Notes: generated by a model from the sequence alone, not told the origin. Positions 8,367-17,445 are shown, numbered from the stretch's first letter. The stretch is DNA of 64,000 nt from JASHPR01 sp963833885 (GCA_963833885.1 CAWHZU010000036.1:1-64000), one strand, 5' to 3'. Program-made: numbers and translations.

Positions 8367-8819
8367 CTACCTGGCGGTCTTGCGGGCCAGCAGCACGACC
8401 CCGGCGTCGTCGGCGGTGTCGAAGTAGATGAACCCGGAGCCGTTGTCGCGCTGCCCGCGAGCCAGCACGTTCAGGCCGAGGCTCGCCCCGGCCGCGGCGG
8501 TTTCGTCGAGGTCCGAGTCGAGGCCGGACTCGAACCCGATGTGGAATACGCCCTCGCCCCGGGAATCGAGGAAACGCCGTTGCGGGCAGTCGAGTTCCGG
8601 CGGCTGGCAGAGCTGCAGCTGAACGCTGCCGACGCTGGCGAGCTTGTACTTCAGCGCGTAGAACGCGTCCGGGTTCGGCACCGTCAGCCGGGTGTACTCG
8701 GTGAGCGGCGGGTAATCCTGCCACGGCCCAATCCCGATCGACTCGTAAAAGGCCACGCTGGCCTCGATGTCGCGGACGACGATGCAGATGTGGTGCAGTT
8801 CGCGGAACGGCGTCGTCAC
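8367..8819 (-). CDS. VOC (glyoxalase-fold) family protein
   Basis: 150 residues with the vicinal-oxygen-chelate pattern: HHICIVVRDIEASVAFYES at the N-terminus (first metal ligand His) and GVFHIGFESGLDSDLDET in the middle (second His). The C-terminal strand reads GFIYFDTADDAGVVLLAR. The GTG start overlaps the preceding dehydrogenase stop as GTGA, making this the last gene of the operon that begins at 14,504. Likely an epimerase, dioxygenase or lyase acting on a small organic acid or CoA ester. Confidence 0.85.
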   Translation of the reverse strand: MTTPFRELHHICIVVRDIEASVAFYESIGIGPWQDYPPLTEYTRLTVPNPDAFYALKYKLASVGSVQLQLCQPPELDCPQRRFLDSRGEGVFHIGFESGLDSDLDETAAAGASLGLNVLARGQRDNGSGFIYFDTADDAGVVLLARKTAR

Positions 8820-9880
8820 CGGTGCGCCTCCAGGGTCATGGCGTCGAGCACGCGGGTGTTGAACTCGTCAAGACCGATGGTCTCGGCGCCGGGCGGGGCC
8901 AGGTCGTACGTTGACGCGGCGCCCGCGAGCACGGCGTCGAGCCCGCGGCGGACCGCGGTGTGCAGGCCGAGCCCGGCGAGGTCCGGGCACCAGGCAAGCA
9001 GGTCAGCGACCGCCAGCCAGGCACCGGCCGGGTTCGACCGGCGGCTGCCCGTCCGGTGCGGCGAGGAGCCGTGGGCCGGCTCGAACAGCGCCGTGGCCCC
9101 GTGCCCGAACCTGCGGTCGGGGTTGATGGTCGCCGAGCCGCACAGCGCGGGAGAACCCGCCCGGGCGCAGACCACGTCGGACAGGATGTCGCCGAAGATC
9201 CCCTCGGTAATGATCACCGAGGGCAGGTCGGCCCGGGCGACCAGCTCGTACGCGGCACGGTCGACGTTCACGTCGGCGATCGCGATCCCCGAGGCGGCGG
9301 CCGTCGCGCGCGCGATCCGCCGCCACAGCCGGGACGTGGCGAACACGCTCGCCTTGTCCACGCTGATCACGCGGCCGCCGGTCCGCTCCCTGGCGTAGCC
9401 GACCGCGATGTCGAACACCTCCTGCACCCGGGCGGGCTCGAGCACCAGCAGGTCCTCGGCCGGCCCGCCCCCGTCGCTCTCCGTGTGCCGATCCGGGCCC
9501 GCGTACGCGCCGCCGGTGATGTTGCGCACGATCGTCACGTCGTGCGCATCCGGGACGCACACGGTACGCACGCTGATCCGCAGGTCGAAGACGTGACGAA
9601 GCTCGATGAGCGCGGCCTCGGGGTTCGGGCACTGGTCGGCCGTGACGCCGGGGTGCGTACCGACAGCGCCGGACAGAATCACGTCGGCGTCCCGGCACGC
9701 GGCGACGGTCTCAGCGGGCAGGATCGAGCCGGTCTGCATCCACCCGGTGGTCCCGTACGGCCACGGCCCGGTCAGCCGGACCGGCGCGCCGTCGCGTTCC
9801 AGCCGGCGCAGCAACGCCACCGGGCCGTCCAGGACTTCGGCGCCGATCCCGTCTCCTGGCAGCAGCGCGACGGTGCTCAC
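8816..9880 (-). CDS. isocitrate/isopropylmalate dehydrogenase family protein
   Basis: NAD(P)-dependent decarboxylating dehydrogenase of 354 residues. Family features: VALLPGDGIGAEVLDG at the N-terminus, DLRISVRTV, VISVDKASVFATSRLWRR with the catalytic Lys, DVNVDRAAYELV, and FEPAHGSSPHRTGS in the nucleotide-binding region. It resembles 3-isopropylmalate or tartrate dehydrogenases but sits in a catabolic operon with no leu genes, so an alternative beta-hydroxy acid substrate is likely. The start codon is GTG. Confidence 0.85.
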   Translation of the reverse strand: MSTVALLPGDGIGAEVLDGPVALLRRLERDGAPVRLTGPWPYGTTGWMQTGSILPAETVAACRDADVILSGAVGTHPGVTADQCPNPEAALIELRHVFDLRISVRTVCVPDAHDVTIVRNITGGAYAGPDRHTESDGGGPAEDLLVLEPARVQEVFDIAVGYARERTGGRVISVDKASVFATSRLWRRIARATAAASGIAIADVNVDRAAYELVARADLPSVIITEGIFGDILSDVVCARAGSPALCGSATINPDRRFGHGATALFEPAHGSSPHRTGSRRSNPAGAWLAVADLLAWCPDLAGLGLHTAVRRGLDAVLAGAASTYDLAPPGAETIGLDEFNTRVLDAMTLEAHR

Positions 9881-9919
9881 TGGCGCGCCTCCGGCATGAC
9901 GCTCACGCCCAGTCCCCTC

Positions 9920-10768
9920 TCATGGCAGCAGCAGCTCTCGCGTCTGGGTGGTCATGATCGCCTCGGCGCGGGCCCGGCCGACCCGGCATTCCAGCGCGTG
10001 CAGCCACGGCGCGACCGCCACCGCGGGCGGGTCGTGCGCCGCGTGGCCGAGGTCGCCGCCGAACGCCAGCAGCGACGCTGGGTAGCTGTCGGCGAGGCCA
10101 AGGCATGAGTGGTCCGCGTCGCTCAGGATGTCGGGCAGGATGCCCAGCTCCAGGTAGGCGCCGAGATCGCGCAACGCCCGCGCGGAATCGTCGTTCCAGC
10201 CGAGGAACGCCATCATCGGGTGGTTGACCAGCAGCCTCGCCACCCCGCGCCGCCGCGCCTCGGCAAACAGCGTGACGGTCTCGGCAGCGGACAGGTGGCC
10301 GCTGGCCAGCAGCAGGTCGTGCTCGGCGACCACGTCGAGGACGTCGAGCCACTCCGGCCGGATACGCCCGCCGTCGATCACCTCGACCAGCCCGAGCTCG
10401 AAACCGCGGTGCACTGCGAGCTCCGGCGACGCCGCGCCGGCCTTGTGCGTCCGCGCCGACACCGTGGGCATCCACACCATCCGCCCGCCGAGCCGCGCCG
10501 CCACCTGCACCGCGTCCGGGTTCGCCCCGCCGACCGGGCTGTTCAGGACGACTCCCCCGAACGTGTCGCCGCCCGCCACCGTGGCGCGCTCGACGGTGCT
10601 GCCCTCGTGGGCCTTGAGCACCACGGTGCTGAAGCCGACCGCATGCTCCGCCGCGACCGTGGTGGCGTCGTCGCCGTGCCGTGGCAGCAGGCTGGGTGAT
10701 GCATGCACGTGCAGATCGGCCATGTTGTGCGCCCAGTCGGGGGCTGGCGTCGCGTTATGGCCGGTCAT
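9920..10768 (-). CDS. DUF6282 family amidohydrolase-like protein
   Basis: The N-terminus ADLHVHASPSLLPRH has the HxH metal motif of amidohydrolase-superfamily TIM barrels. Further features are GFSTVVLKAHEG, WMPTVSARTHK, LASGHLSAAETV and LLVNHPMMAF, consistent with metal-ligand histidines through the barrel. 282 residues. The ATG is chosen because it overlaps the upstream ligase stop as ATGA. No reaction is established for the DUF6282 family; the operon suggests hydrolysis or lactone opening during catabolism. Confidence 0.75.
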   Translation of the reverse strand: MTGHNATPAPDWAHNMADLHVHASPSLLPRHGDDATTVAAEHAVGFSTVVLKAHEGSTVERATVAGGDTFGGVVLNSPVGGANPDAVQVAARLGGRMVWMPTVSARTHKAGAASPELAVHRGFELGLVEVIDGGRIRPEWLDVLDVVAEHDLLLASGHLSAAETVTLFAEARRRGVARLLVNHPMMAFLGWNDDSARALRDLGAYLELGILPDILSDADHSCLGLADSYPASLLAFGGDLGHAAHDPPAVAVAPWLHALECRVGRARAEAIMTTQTRELLLP

Positions 10769-12183
10769 GAGAGTTCCACCCACTCGAGGACCGGCTGGTC
10801 ACCGAGCAGCCGGCGCTGCACCTTGCCGGCGGCGGCGTCCCGCGGCAGCGCGCCGACCCGGGCGACGGCCACCGGCCGCATGAACGCGGGCAGGCCGGCG
10901 ATCTGCCGCCGGAGCTGGTCGAGCGGCAGCGGGTCCCCGACCGCGTACAGCACGACCTCGTCGTCGACCAGGGCGCCCTTGCGCTTCCAGAGCGCGTGGT
11001 CGGTCAGGCCGGAGACAGCGGCGAACTGGTCTTCCACAAACGGGATCGGCACGAACTCGCCCTTGACCCTGATCGACTCGGCGGCGCGTTCCAGGAAGAC
11101 CAGGTAGTCCTCGCCGTCGGCGCGGCCGAGGTCACCGGTGTTGAACCAGCCGTCGGCGTCACGCGCCGGGTCGAGCCCGGCGGGGGTGACGTACCCGTCG
11201 AACAGCGCGGCGTGCTCGCGCTCGCGCACGAAGATCACGCCGTCCTGGTCGACCCGCCACTCGATGTCGGCCCGGCCGGCCCCGCCGTGCCGGCTGGCGT
11301 CGGCCGGGATGTCGTCGGCCGCCGACCACCGGGTCAGGTGGGATATCCCGCCCGCCTCGGTGGAGCCGTAGCCGGAGACCGCGGCGGGGACGCCGAACCG
11401 GGCCAGGAACTCGGCGTCGGCGTAGAACATCGTGCGCACCCGGTGCCCGGCGGCGTCTTCGGCCGACGTGGCGCGCTTGAGGATCTGCACCGGCGGCGCG
11501 TGCAGGATCAGCACGGTGACCCGCTCGCCGGTCACGGCGGGCCAGAAACCGCTGGCCGAGAACTTCGCCGTGGTGAGCGCGTCCGCGCCGGTGAGCAGCG
11601 CGGTGATGATGCCGTAACCCATCGGGTTGATGTGAAACAGCGGCAGCGGCGCGAGCACCCGGTCGCCGGGGCGCAGGTCCAGGGCGCCCGCTATGGCGGC
11701 GGCGAGCCTGGCGAAGTAGTCGTGGGTCTGCGCGCAGAACTTGGGCAGGCCGGTGGTGCCCGAGGTGTGCATGTAGGACACCACCGCGAAGGTGTCTGCG
11801 CCGAGCCCGGGCAGGCCCTCGGGGTCGGCGCGCCCGGCCCGTCCGGCGGTCCTGGCCAGCGCGATCTCACCAGGGCCCAGGACCAGGTCGGGCGCCAGCG
11901 GCGCGAGCATCCGGCCGGTCAGCTCGGCCGGGTAGCTGGGGTTCACCAGCGCGACCGGGGTCCCGGCCAGCAGGCAGGCCAGCCAGGTCAGCACGTAGTC
12001 GGTCGAGGTGGGCGCGACGAGCGCGACCCGCTGCCCGGGGCGCAGCCCGTCGCCGAGCAGCGCGCGGGCCCGCGCGGCGGCCAGCCCGACCGCGTCGGCG
12101 AGTTCCAGCTGGTCGTCGACGGTCCCGAGGCGCAGCCCGGGCCGGGCGCGCGCTTGCTCCACGATCGCCCGCGCGAGATTCAT
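10765..12183 (-). CDS. AMP-dependent acyl-CoA synthetase/ligase
   Basis: 472-residue ANL-superfamily enzyme that adenylates a carboxylate and forms a CoA thioester. Motifs: SYMHTSGTTGLPKFCAQTHD (P-loop-like, about 165-184), YGSTEAGGISH, WFNTGDLGRADGEDYLVFLERAAESIRVKGE (hinge) and a C-terminal AAGKVQRR with the catalytic Lys. A longer frame extends into the acyl-CoA dehydrogenase gene in another phase; the ATG of MNLARAIVEQ overlaps that gene's stop as ATGA and is the likely start. Substrate unknown. Confidence 0.88.
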   Translation of the reverse strand: MNLARAIVEQARARPGLRLGTVDDQLELADAVGLAAARARALLGDGLRPGQRVALVAPTSTDYVLTWLACLLAGTPVALVNPSYPAELTGRMLAPLAPDLVLGPGEIALARTAGRAGRADPEGLPGLGADTFAVVSYMHTSGTTGLPKFCAQTHDYFARLAAAIAGALDLRPGDRVLAPLPLFHINPMGYGIITALLTGADALTTAKFSASGFWPAVTGERVTVLILHAPPVQILKRATSAEDAAGHRVRTMFYADAEFLARFGVPAAVSGYGSTEAGGISHLTRWSAADDIPADASRHGGAGRADIEWRVDQDGVIFVREREHAALFDGYVTPAGLDPARDADGWFNTGDLGRADGEDYLVFLERAAESIRVKGEFVPIPFVEDQFAAVSGLTDHALWKRKGALVDDEVVLYAVGDPLPLDQLRRQIAGLPAFMRPVAVARVGALPRDAAAGKVQRRLLGDQPVLEWVELS

Positions 12184-13328
12184 GCCAGGCCCTCGTGGCC
12201 GGGGTCCTTCAGCACGCGGCGGGCTATGTAGTTGCGCATGATCTCGGCGGAGCCGCCGGCCACCTTGAGCACCTTGATGTCGCCGGCGATGTCGGTGTAC
12301 GGCTCGCCGAAGTAGAGCCCGTGCCCGCCGGTCAGGCTGTACGCGGTGTCGCTGGCCCGCTCGGCCGCGGTGATCGCCAGGTGCTTGGCCGTGGTGGTGC
12401 GCAGCGCGATGTCCTCGCCGCGCTCGTGCGCAGCCGCCGCGTCGTCGCGAGCCAGCGACGCCGCCTGCAGCGCGGTCCAGGCGTCCGCGACCAGCCACTG
12501 GATGCCCTGGAAGTCGGTGACCTTCCCGTCGCCGACCTGCCGCTGCGACGCGTAGCGCAGCCCGAGCTCGAGCGAGCGCCGGCCGAGGCCGATCAGCTCG
12601 GAGGCGTTGCCGAGGCGGCTGATGTTGAACGTGGACAGGAACGTCTGCAGCCCTCCGCCGGGCGGCCCGAGCAGCGCAGCGTCCGGAACCCGCACCCGGT
12701 CGAAGATCACGTCAGCGGTGCGGATCAGCCGCAGGCCCACCGGGTCGGTCACCGCTGTCTCGATACCGGGCAGCGTCATGTCAACGAGGAAGCTGGTCAG
12801 CCCCTCCTCGGCGTTCGCGTAGAACAGCGTCACGTCGCAGTCGGCACCGAGGTTGACGTGCGTCTTCGCGCCGCTGAGCAGCCACTCGCCGCCGTCCCTG
12901 GTCGCGGTCGCCGCCATGCCCTTGAACGACGAGCCCGCGTTCACCTCGCTGATCGACTCGGAGAACACCGCCTCGCCGGTCGCGATGCCGCGCAGCCACC
13001 GGTCCTTCTGCTCGTCGGTGCCCCAGTCCAGCAGCCAGCGCTGCCCCTGCGCTGCGATCTGCCCGGACACCAGGCCGTGCCGGCCGACCTCCTCGCTGAT
13101 CACCACGTACTCGGCGACCCCGCCGCCGAGGCCGCCGTACTCGGGCGGCACGAGCGGGCCGAGGTAGCCGAGCTCGCCGAGCTCGCGGTAGAGGTCGCGG
13201 GGGAAGCGCGCCCGCCGGTTCGCGTCGTCGAGTTCCTCGCGGTGCCGCTCGCCGAAGCCTCTCAGCTCGGCCGCTGTCGTCTCGATCCAGGCGGCCCGCT
13301 TGGGATCGGCCTGCAGCGTCGGGTACAT
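12180..13328 (-). CDS. acyl-CoA dehydrogenase
   Basis: 382-residue flavoenzyme that introduces an alpha,beta double bond into an acyl-CoA. Typical blocks: LGYLGPLVPPEYGGLGGG at the N-terminus, FSESISEVNAGSSFKGMAATATRDGGEW in the middle, and DFQGIQWLVADAWTALQAA plus TGGHGLYFGEPYTDIAGDIKVLKVAGGSAEIMRNYIARR in the C-terminal helical domain. A GGAAGGAG site precedes the ATG. Its partner electron-transfer flavoprotein is not in the window. Second gene of the operon, 15 bases after the oxidoreductase. Confidence 0.93.
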   Translation of the reverse strand: MYPTLQADPKRAAWIETTAAELRGFGERHREELDDANRRARFPRDLYRELGELGYLGPLVPPEYGGLGGGVAEYVVISEEVGRHGLVSGQIAAQGQRWLLDWGTDEQKDRWLRGIATGEAVFSESISEVNAGSSFKGMAATATRDGGEWLLSGAKTHVNLGADCDVTLFYANAEEGLTSFLVDMTLPGIETAVTDPVGLRLIRTADVIFDRVRVPDAALLGPPGGGLQTFLSTFNISRLGNASELIGLGRRSLELGLRYASQRQVGDGKVTDFQGIQWLVADAWTALQAASLARDDAAAAHERGEDIALRTTTAKHLAITAAERASDTAYSLTGGHGLYFGEPYTDIAGDIKVLKVAGGSAEIMRNYIARRVLKDPGHEGLA

Positions 13329-13343
13329 CGGTACTCCTTCCGG

Positions 13344-14504
13344 TCAGAACACCAGCCCGACCCGGTCGCTCGCGGTCGCGGCGGTGAACCGGTCGAGTCG
13401 CAGGGCACTGGTGTCGATGCTGGTGATCGCGCCGGTCTCGATCTGCTCGGCGACCAGGCGCCCGATCTCCGGCGCCTGCATCAGCCCGTGCCCGGAGAAC
13501 CCGCAGGCGTTGATCCAGGTCGGGGCCGCCGGATGCGGGCCGAGGATGCCGTGCCGGTCCGGGGTGTTCTCGTAGGTTCCGGCCCAGCAGCCGGAGCGGT
13601 CCAGCGGGAGATCGGCCAGCCACGGGAACCGGTCGGCCCCGATCGCGAGCACCGACTCCATCCACGGCCAGTCGACGCTGACGTCGTAGCCGTCCGGCTG
13701 GTCCGGCCGGGCGGCGCCGAACAGCAGCCGCGGGCCCTCGCTGCGCACGAACATCCCGGTGCCAAGGTCGATGGTCATCGGCACCGGGTCCGGCAGCGCG
13801 CCGGGCGCGGTGGCGTAGATGTTGCGCCGGGAGTGCACAACCGGGACGGCCAGCCCGGCGAGCGCGGCCACCTCGCCCGCCCAGCCACCCGCGGCGTTCA
13901 CGAGGTACTGGGCGTGGCAGGCCGGCCCTCCGCCCGCCGACACCTCCCAGCCGCCCCGATTGGTGTCGGGCTCGATCGAGGTGACCCGGCATCTGTAGCT
14001 GACCTGGGCGCCCGCCGCCCGTGCCAGGTCCAGGTAGGCGCGGGTCGCGAGGTGCGGGTCGACCACGCCGTCGGCCGGGCCCCAGGTCGCGCCGGCGATG
14101 CCGTCGACTGCGAACGGGGTGATCCGCGCGGCTGCCGCGAGGCCGAGCACGTCAACCGGGACGCCGTGCGCACGCTGCAGGTCCACCGCTTCGAGCTGCG
14201 CCTGCCACAGCGCGTCCGGCACCAGCAGCAGGTAGCCGGTCGGCCGGTAGGCCACGTCGATGCCGTGGTCGTCGGGGAACGAGCGGTACGCGCGGACGCT
14301 GCGCCAGGACATCTCGATGTTCAGTGAATCCGCCCACTGGGACCGGATCGAGGCGAACGACCGGCCGGTACTCCCCTCGGCCGGGCCGCCGAAGGCCTCG
14401 GCCACGAGGACGCTGCGGCCGCTCTTCGAGAGGTGATAGGCGCAGCTCGCGCCGACCGCGCCGGCCCCAACGACGATCACGTCCACGCTGCTGCTCGTGC
14501 TCAT
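13344..14504 (-). CDS. FAD-dependent oxidoreductase (DAO/sarcosine-oxidase-like)
   Basis: 386 residues with an N-terminal dinucleotide fold VDVIVVGAGAVGASCAYHLSKSG, the glycine-rich YLVNAAGGWAGEVAALAG, and a C-terminal ACGFSGHGLMQAPEIGRLVAEQI typical of D-amino-acid-oxidase family flavoproteins. It probably oxidises an amine or amino acid to supply the operon's acid substrate. It is the first gene of the minus-strand operon, and its upstream region faces the MarR gene across 231 bases. Confidence 0.88.
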   Translation of the reverse strand: MSTSSSVDVIVVGAGAVGASCAYHLSKSGRSVLVAEAFGGPAEGSTGRSFASIRSQWADSLNIEMSWRSVRAYRSFPDDHGIDVAYRPTGYLLLVPDALWQAQLEAVDLQRAHGVPVDVLGLAAAARITPFAVDGIAGATWGPADGVVDPHLATRAYLDLARAAGAQVSYRCRVTSIEPDTNRGGWEVSAGGGPACHAQYLVNAAGGWAGEVAALAGLAVPVVHSRRNIYATAPGALPDPVPMTIDLGTGMFVRSEGPRLLFGAARPDQPDGYDVSVDWPWMESVLAIGADRFPWLADLPLDRSGCWAGTYENTPDRHGILGPHPAAPTWINACGFSGHGLMQAPEIGRLVAEQIETGAITSIDTSALRLDRFTAATASDRVGLVF

Positions 14505-14660
14505 CGGTCTCCTCCGACCACGACGCTAAGCGCGCGGGCGGGGCGAAGCTTCGGCGCGGGCGCGGAAGAAACCGCGCGGTCTTCCGACAAATGTCGAAGA
14601 CCGTCGCGTGGCTTGCGGCTGCGAGATCGCTGCCTGGCCCCGGAATAAACTCGTGAGGAT

Positions 14661-14703
14661 CCTCATTATGAGGAGTATGAACGTGAAACCACTCATGATG
14701 AGG
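14661..14703. promoter_or_regulatory. two palindromic candidate MarR operators
   Basis: CCTCATTATGAGG (14661-14673) is a perfect palindrome around a central T. CTCATGATGAGG (14692-14703) repeats the CTCAT-N-ATGAG core 31 bases further on, about three helical turns. Both lie between the divergent oxidoreductase gene and the MarR gene whose start is 33 bases downstream. They are strong candidates for autoregulatory sites. Direct evidence is the sequence symmetry only. Confidence 0.65.
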
Positions 14704-14735
14704 TGGGTCAGCGTCTGTACGCCAGAGGGGCAGTC

Positions 14736-15224
14736 ATGATCACGACTGAGCAGGTCGGCGACCGGTACATCGCGGTCTATCACCGGATGTTCCGTGCCGT
14801 TAACGACGAGATGACCGGATGCGGCCTGTCCATGGCCCGGACCAAGGTGCTGATGCGGCTCCGCACGCAGGGGCCCACCCGGCAGAGCGTCCTGGCCGCC
14901 GACTTCGGGCTGTCCCCGCACTCCATCACCGACATTGTCGACGCGCTGGAACACCAGGGCCTGGCCGAGCGCCGGCCGGATGCCACCGACCGCCGGGCGA
15001 AGCTCGTCGCCATCACCGAGGCTGGCGAGGCCTGTCTAAGCGTGGCGTCCGCCGCCCGCGAGCGGCTGCTGGACCAGATCTTCGGCGCACTGAGCCAGGA
15101 GGACCGGGCAACCTTGCTCCGCTTGCTCGACGCCCTTGACGAAGCGGCCCGGCCGCTCGACGACGCGGCCCGGCCGCTGAGCACCTCGCCGGCCGCTGCC
15201 AGCACACCGTTGGTCCCGGCATGA
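14736..15224 (+). CDS. MarR family transcriptional regulator
   Basis: 162-residue winged-helix repressor. The wing and recognition region read RQSVLAADFGLSPHSITDIVDALEHQGLAERRPDATDRRAKLVAITEAGE, with the invariant DRR segment of MarR. The ATG of MITTEQV is chosen over an upstream frame extension because GAGGGG precedes it at good spacing. It lies 68 bases before an MFS drug-efflux gene, the usual MarR-efflux arrangement, and two palindromes sit just upstream. Confidence 0.92.
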   Translation: MITTEQVGDRYIAVYHRMFRAVNDEMTGCGLSMARTKVLMRLRTQGPTRQSVLAADFGLSPHSITDIVDALEHQGLAERRPDATDRRAKLVAITEAGEACLSVASAARERLLDQIFGALSQEDRATLLRLLDALDEAARPLDDAARPLSTSPAAASTPLVPA

Positions 15225-15292
15225 TCGCCGGGCCCGGCACGACCAGCACCACCCAGACCAGCCACGCTTCTCACCCGGGGGTATAGCTCTCC

Positions 15293-16852
15293 ATGTCATC
15301 CGTGTCCTCTGCGGCAGGCCGTCGCCCGGCTGCCAGCGATCACCGCTGGCTCATCCTGGTGATCGTGGCCGTCGCCCAGCTGATGGTGGTGCTGGACGCC
15401 ACCGTCGTGAACATCGCCCTGCCGTCGGCCCAGCACGCTCTCGGCTTCCCGAACAGCGACCGGCAGTGGGTGGTGACCGCTTACGCCCTGGCCTTCGGCA
15501 GCCTGCTGCTGCTCGGCGGCCGGATCGGCGACATGTTCAGCCGCAAGCGGGTGTTCATCACCGGCCTGGCCGGCTTCGCTCTCGCCTCGGCACTCGGCGG
15601 CGCCGCCGTCTCGTTCGAGATGCTCGTGATCGCCCGGACGCTCCAGGGCGCGTTCGGCGCCATCCTCGCGCCCGCCGCCCTGGGCACCCTGGTCAGCACG
15701 TTCCGTGACCCGCGCGAGCGCGGCCGGGCGTTCGGCGTCTTCGGGTCCGTCGCCGTCGGCGGCGGCGCCGTGGGCCTGATCCTCGGCGGCGTCCTCACCG
15801 AGTATTTCTCCTGGCGCTGGTGCCTGTACGTCAACCTGATCTTCGCCGCGGTCGCGATCGCCGGCGCCCTCGGTTACATGCGGAGCAACCGGCCGGACAG
15901 CCGCCCGCGGATGGACTGGGCGGGAACGGTGCTCGCCTCGTCCGGGCTGTTCCTCATCGTGTTCGGGTTCTCGCACGCCGAGACCGCCGGCTGGACCGCC
16001 GCCCTGACCATCGGCTCGCTGGTTGCCGGGGTGCTCCTGCTCACGGCGTTCGTTTTCGCCGAGCGCCGGGTCAGCCACCCGCTGCTGCCGCTGCGGGTGG
16101 TCCTGAACCGGGCCCGGGGCGGCTCCTACATCGCGGTCGGGCTGACCGGGATCGCGATCTTCGGCGTGTTCCTGTTCCTCACCTACTACCTCCAGGTGGT
16201 CAAGGGCTACAGCCCGGTGACCAGCGGGCTGGCCTTCCTGCCGATGATCGCCTGCATCCTGCTCAGCTCGAACGTCTCCAGCATCGTGCTGCTGCCCCGG
16301 CTCGGGCCGCGCGCGCTGATCGCGGTCGGCATGCTGGTCGGCGGCGGCGGGATGGCCTACCTCACCCAGCTCACCGTGACCTCCAGCTTCGAGGTCAGCG
16401 TCCTGCCGGCGCTGCTGGCGATGGGCCTCGGCTTCGGCATGATCTTCTCGCCGGCCATCAACACCGCCACCACCGGTGTGGCCCGGGAGGACTCGGGTGT
16501 GGCCTCGGCGCTGGTCAACACCATGCAGCAGGTCGGCGGGTCGATCGGGACCGCGGCACTGAGCACGGTGGCGCTGACGGCGACGGCGACCTACCTGGTC
16601 GCGCACCAGGCGGGAGCGCTTGCGCCGGCCACCGCCGCGGTGCACGGCTACACCACGGCTTTCACGGTGTCGGCGGCACTGCTCGGCCTCGGCGCGCTGG
16701 TGACGGCCCTGCTGATCCCGTCCAAGGGCCGGCTCGAGGAACTCAGGAACGCGCCTGAGACGGTCACCGCCACCCCGGCCCACAGCCCGGCCAGCCCGGC
16801 CCTGGCGGACGCCATGGCCGCCCAGTCTGCCGACGGGTCCCGCCGATCGTGA
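15293..16852 (+). CDS. MFS transporter, DHA2 (EmrB/QacA) family
   Basis: 519-residue proton-coupled drug exporter with about 14 membrane helices. The first helix ends in MVVLDATVVNIALPSAQHAL, the DHA2 motif D signature. Motif A-like GGRIGDMFSRKRVF follows in the loop after helix 2, and RTLQGAFGAILAPAALGTL (motif B region) and GFGMIFSPAINTATTG later. The hydrophilic C-terminus is Ala/Ser/Pro rich. Expression is probably under the upstream MarR protein. A hairpin terminator lies about 50 bases after the stop. Confidence 0.93.
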   Translation: MSSVSSAAGRRPAASDHRWLILVIVAVAQLMVVLDATVVNIALPSAQHALGFPNSDRQWVVTAYALAFGSLLLLGGRIGDMFSRKRVFITGLAGFALASALGGAAVSFEMLVIARTLQGAFGAILAPAALGTLVSTFRDPRERGRAFGVFGSVAVGGGAVGLILGGVLTEYFSWRWCLYVNLIFAAVAIAGALGYMRSNRPDSRPRMDWAGTVLASSGLFLIVFGFSHAETAGWTAALTIGSLVAGVLLLTAFVFAERRVSHPLLPLRVVLNRARGGSYIAVGLTGIAIFGVFLFLTYYLQVVKGYSPVTSGLAFLPMIACILLSSNVSSIVLLPRLGPRALIAVGMLVGGGGMAYLTQLTVTSSFEVSVLPALLAMGLGFGMIFSPAINTATTGVAREDSGVASALVNTMQQVGGSIGTAALSTVALTATATYLVAHQAGALAPATAAVHGYTTAFTVSAALLGLGALVTALLIPSKGRLEELRNAPETVTATPAHSPASPALADAMAAQSADGSRRS

Positions 16853-16902
16853 GCTGATAGCCGAGCGGCGCCAGGACAGCTCCGGCGCGGCCGCAAGAAA
16901 CC

Positions 16903-16936
16903 GGGACGGTCGCCGGCACATGCCGGCGGCCGTCCC
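16903..16936 (+). terminator. GC-rich hairpin terminator after the MFS gene
   Basis: A 16-base stem (16903-16918 with 16921-16936) has one G-U type mismatch and a 2-base loop. It is followed by GTCGGTTT, which is only a weak T-tract, as is common in actinobacteria. It lies 50 bases past the MFS stop codon and before the convergent cupin gene, so it could serve both strands. Confidence 0.7.
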
Positions 16937-17058
16937 GTCGGTTTACCCGGCCGCGAGTGCCGCGAGTGCTTCCCAGAAGTGGAGCGTGGCTCCCGACTGC
17001 TAGAGCTAACGAAATGATGAGTCCGGGACGTAGGCCCGGTGTTCCGGCTGGCGCGCCC

Positions 17059-17445
17059 TCATGCCTCGCCTGGATCCTCTTCCTCTTCGGGGAACACGTC
17101 GAACGGTCCGTGGAAGATAGTGACGAACCGGCAGTGGCTACCGTCGGCCGGCTGGTGGTGCATGGGCGTCCCGGCGGGGAAGTGACAGTACGAGCCTGGT
17201 CCGAGGAGGTGGCCGTTGGCGCTGAGGGCGCCGTCCAGCACGATGATCGTGTGCGCCGCGCTGTGGTGGTGCCAGGCCGCTGTCATGCCCTGTGGGTAGT
17301 GGACGAGGTAGTGCTCGTCTCCGCTGTGCGGGTCGATGTGCAGCTGACGGAGCCCGATGGGGGTGTCGTAGATGACCGGTTGGGCAGGCTGCAACTCGGC
17401 GTCCAGCAGGTCGGGAATGAGGATGGCGGCGGGCCGACCGGTCAT
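17059..17445 (-). CDS. cupin domain-containing protein
   Basis: 128-residue single-domain cupin. Metal-site motifs are visible as GMTAAWHHHSAAHTIIVLDG (cupin motif 1, HxH...) and GPGSYCHFPAGTPMHHQP (motif 2). The ATG overlaps the NIPSNAP gene stop as ATGA, so the two are translationally coupled. The acidic C-terminus ends in FPEEEEDPGEA. Its function is unknown; small cupins of this kind are often dioxygenases, isomerases or sensors. Confidence 0.85.
   Translation of the reverse strand: MTGRPAAILIPDLLDAELQPAQPVIYDTPIGLRQLHIDPHSGDEHYLVHYPQGMTAAWHHHSAAHTIIVLDGALSANGHLLGPGSYCHFPAGTPMHHQPADGSHCRFVTIFHGPFDVFPEEEEDPGEA

Noticed and set aside
10765..12498. Longer version of the AMP-ligase with a 105-residue N-terminal extension
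   Set aside because: The extension is antisense-free but out-of-frame reading of the acyl-CoA dehydrogenase gene; the ATG at 12,183 overlaps that gene's stop and starts the family homology.
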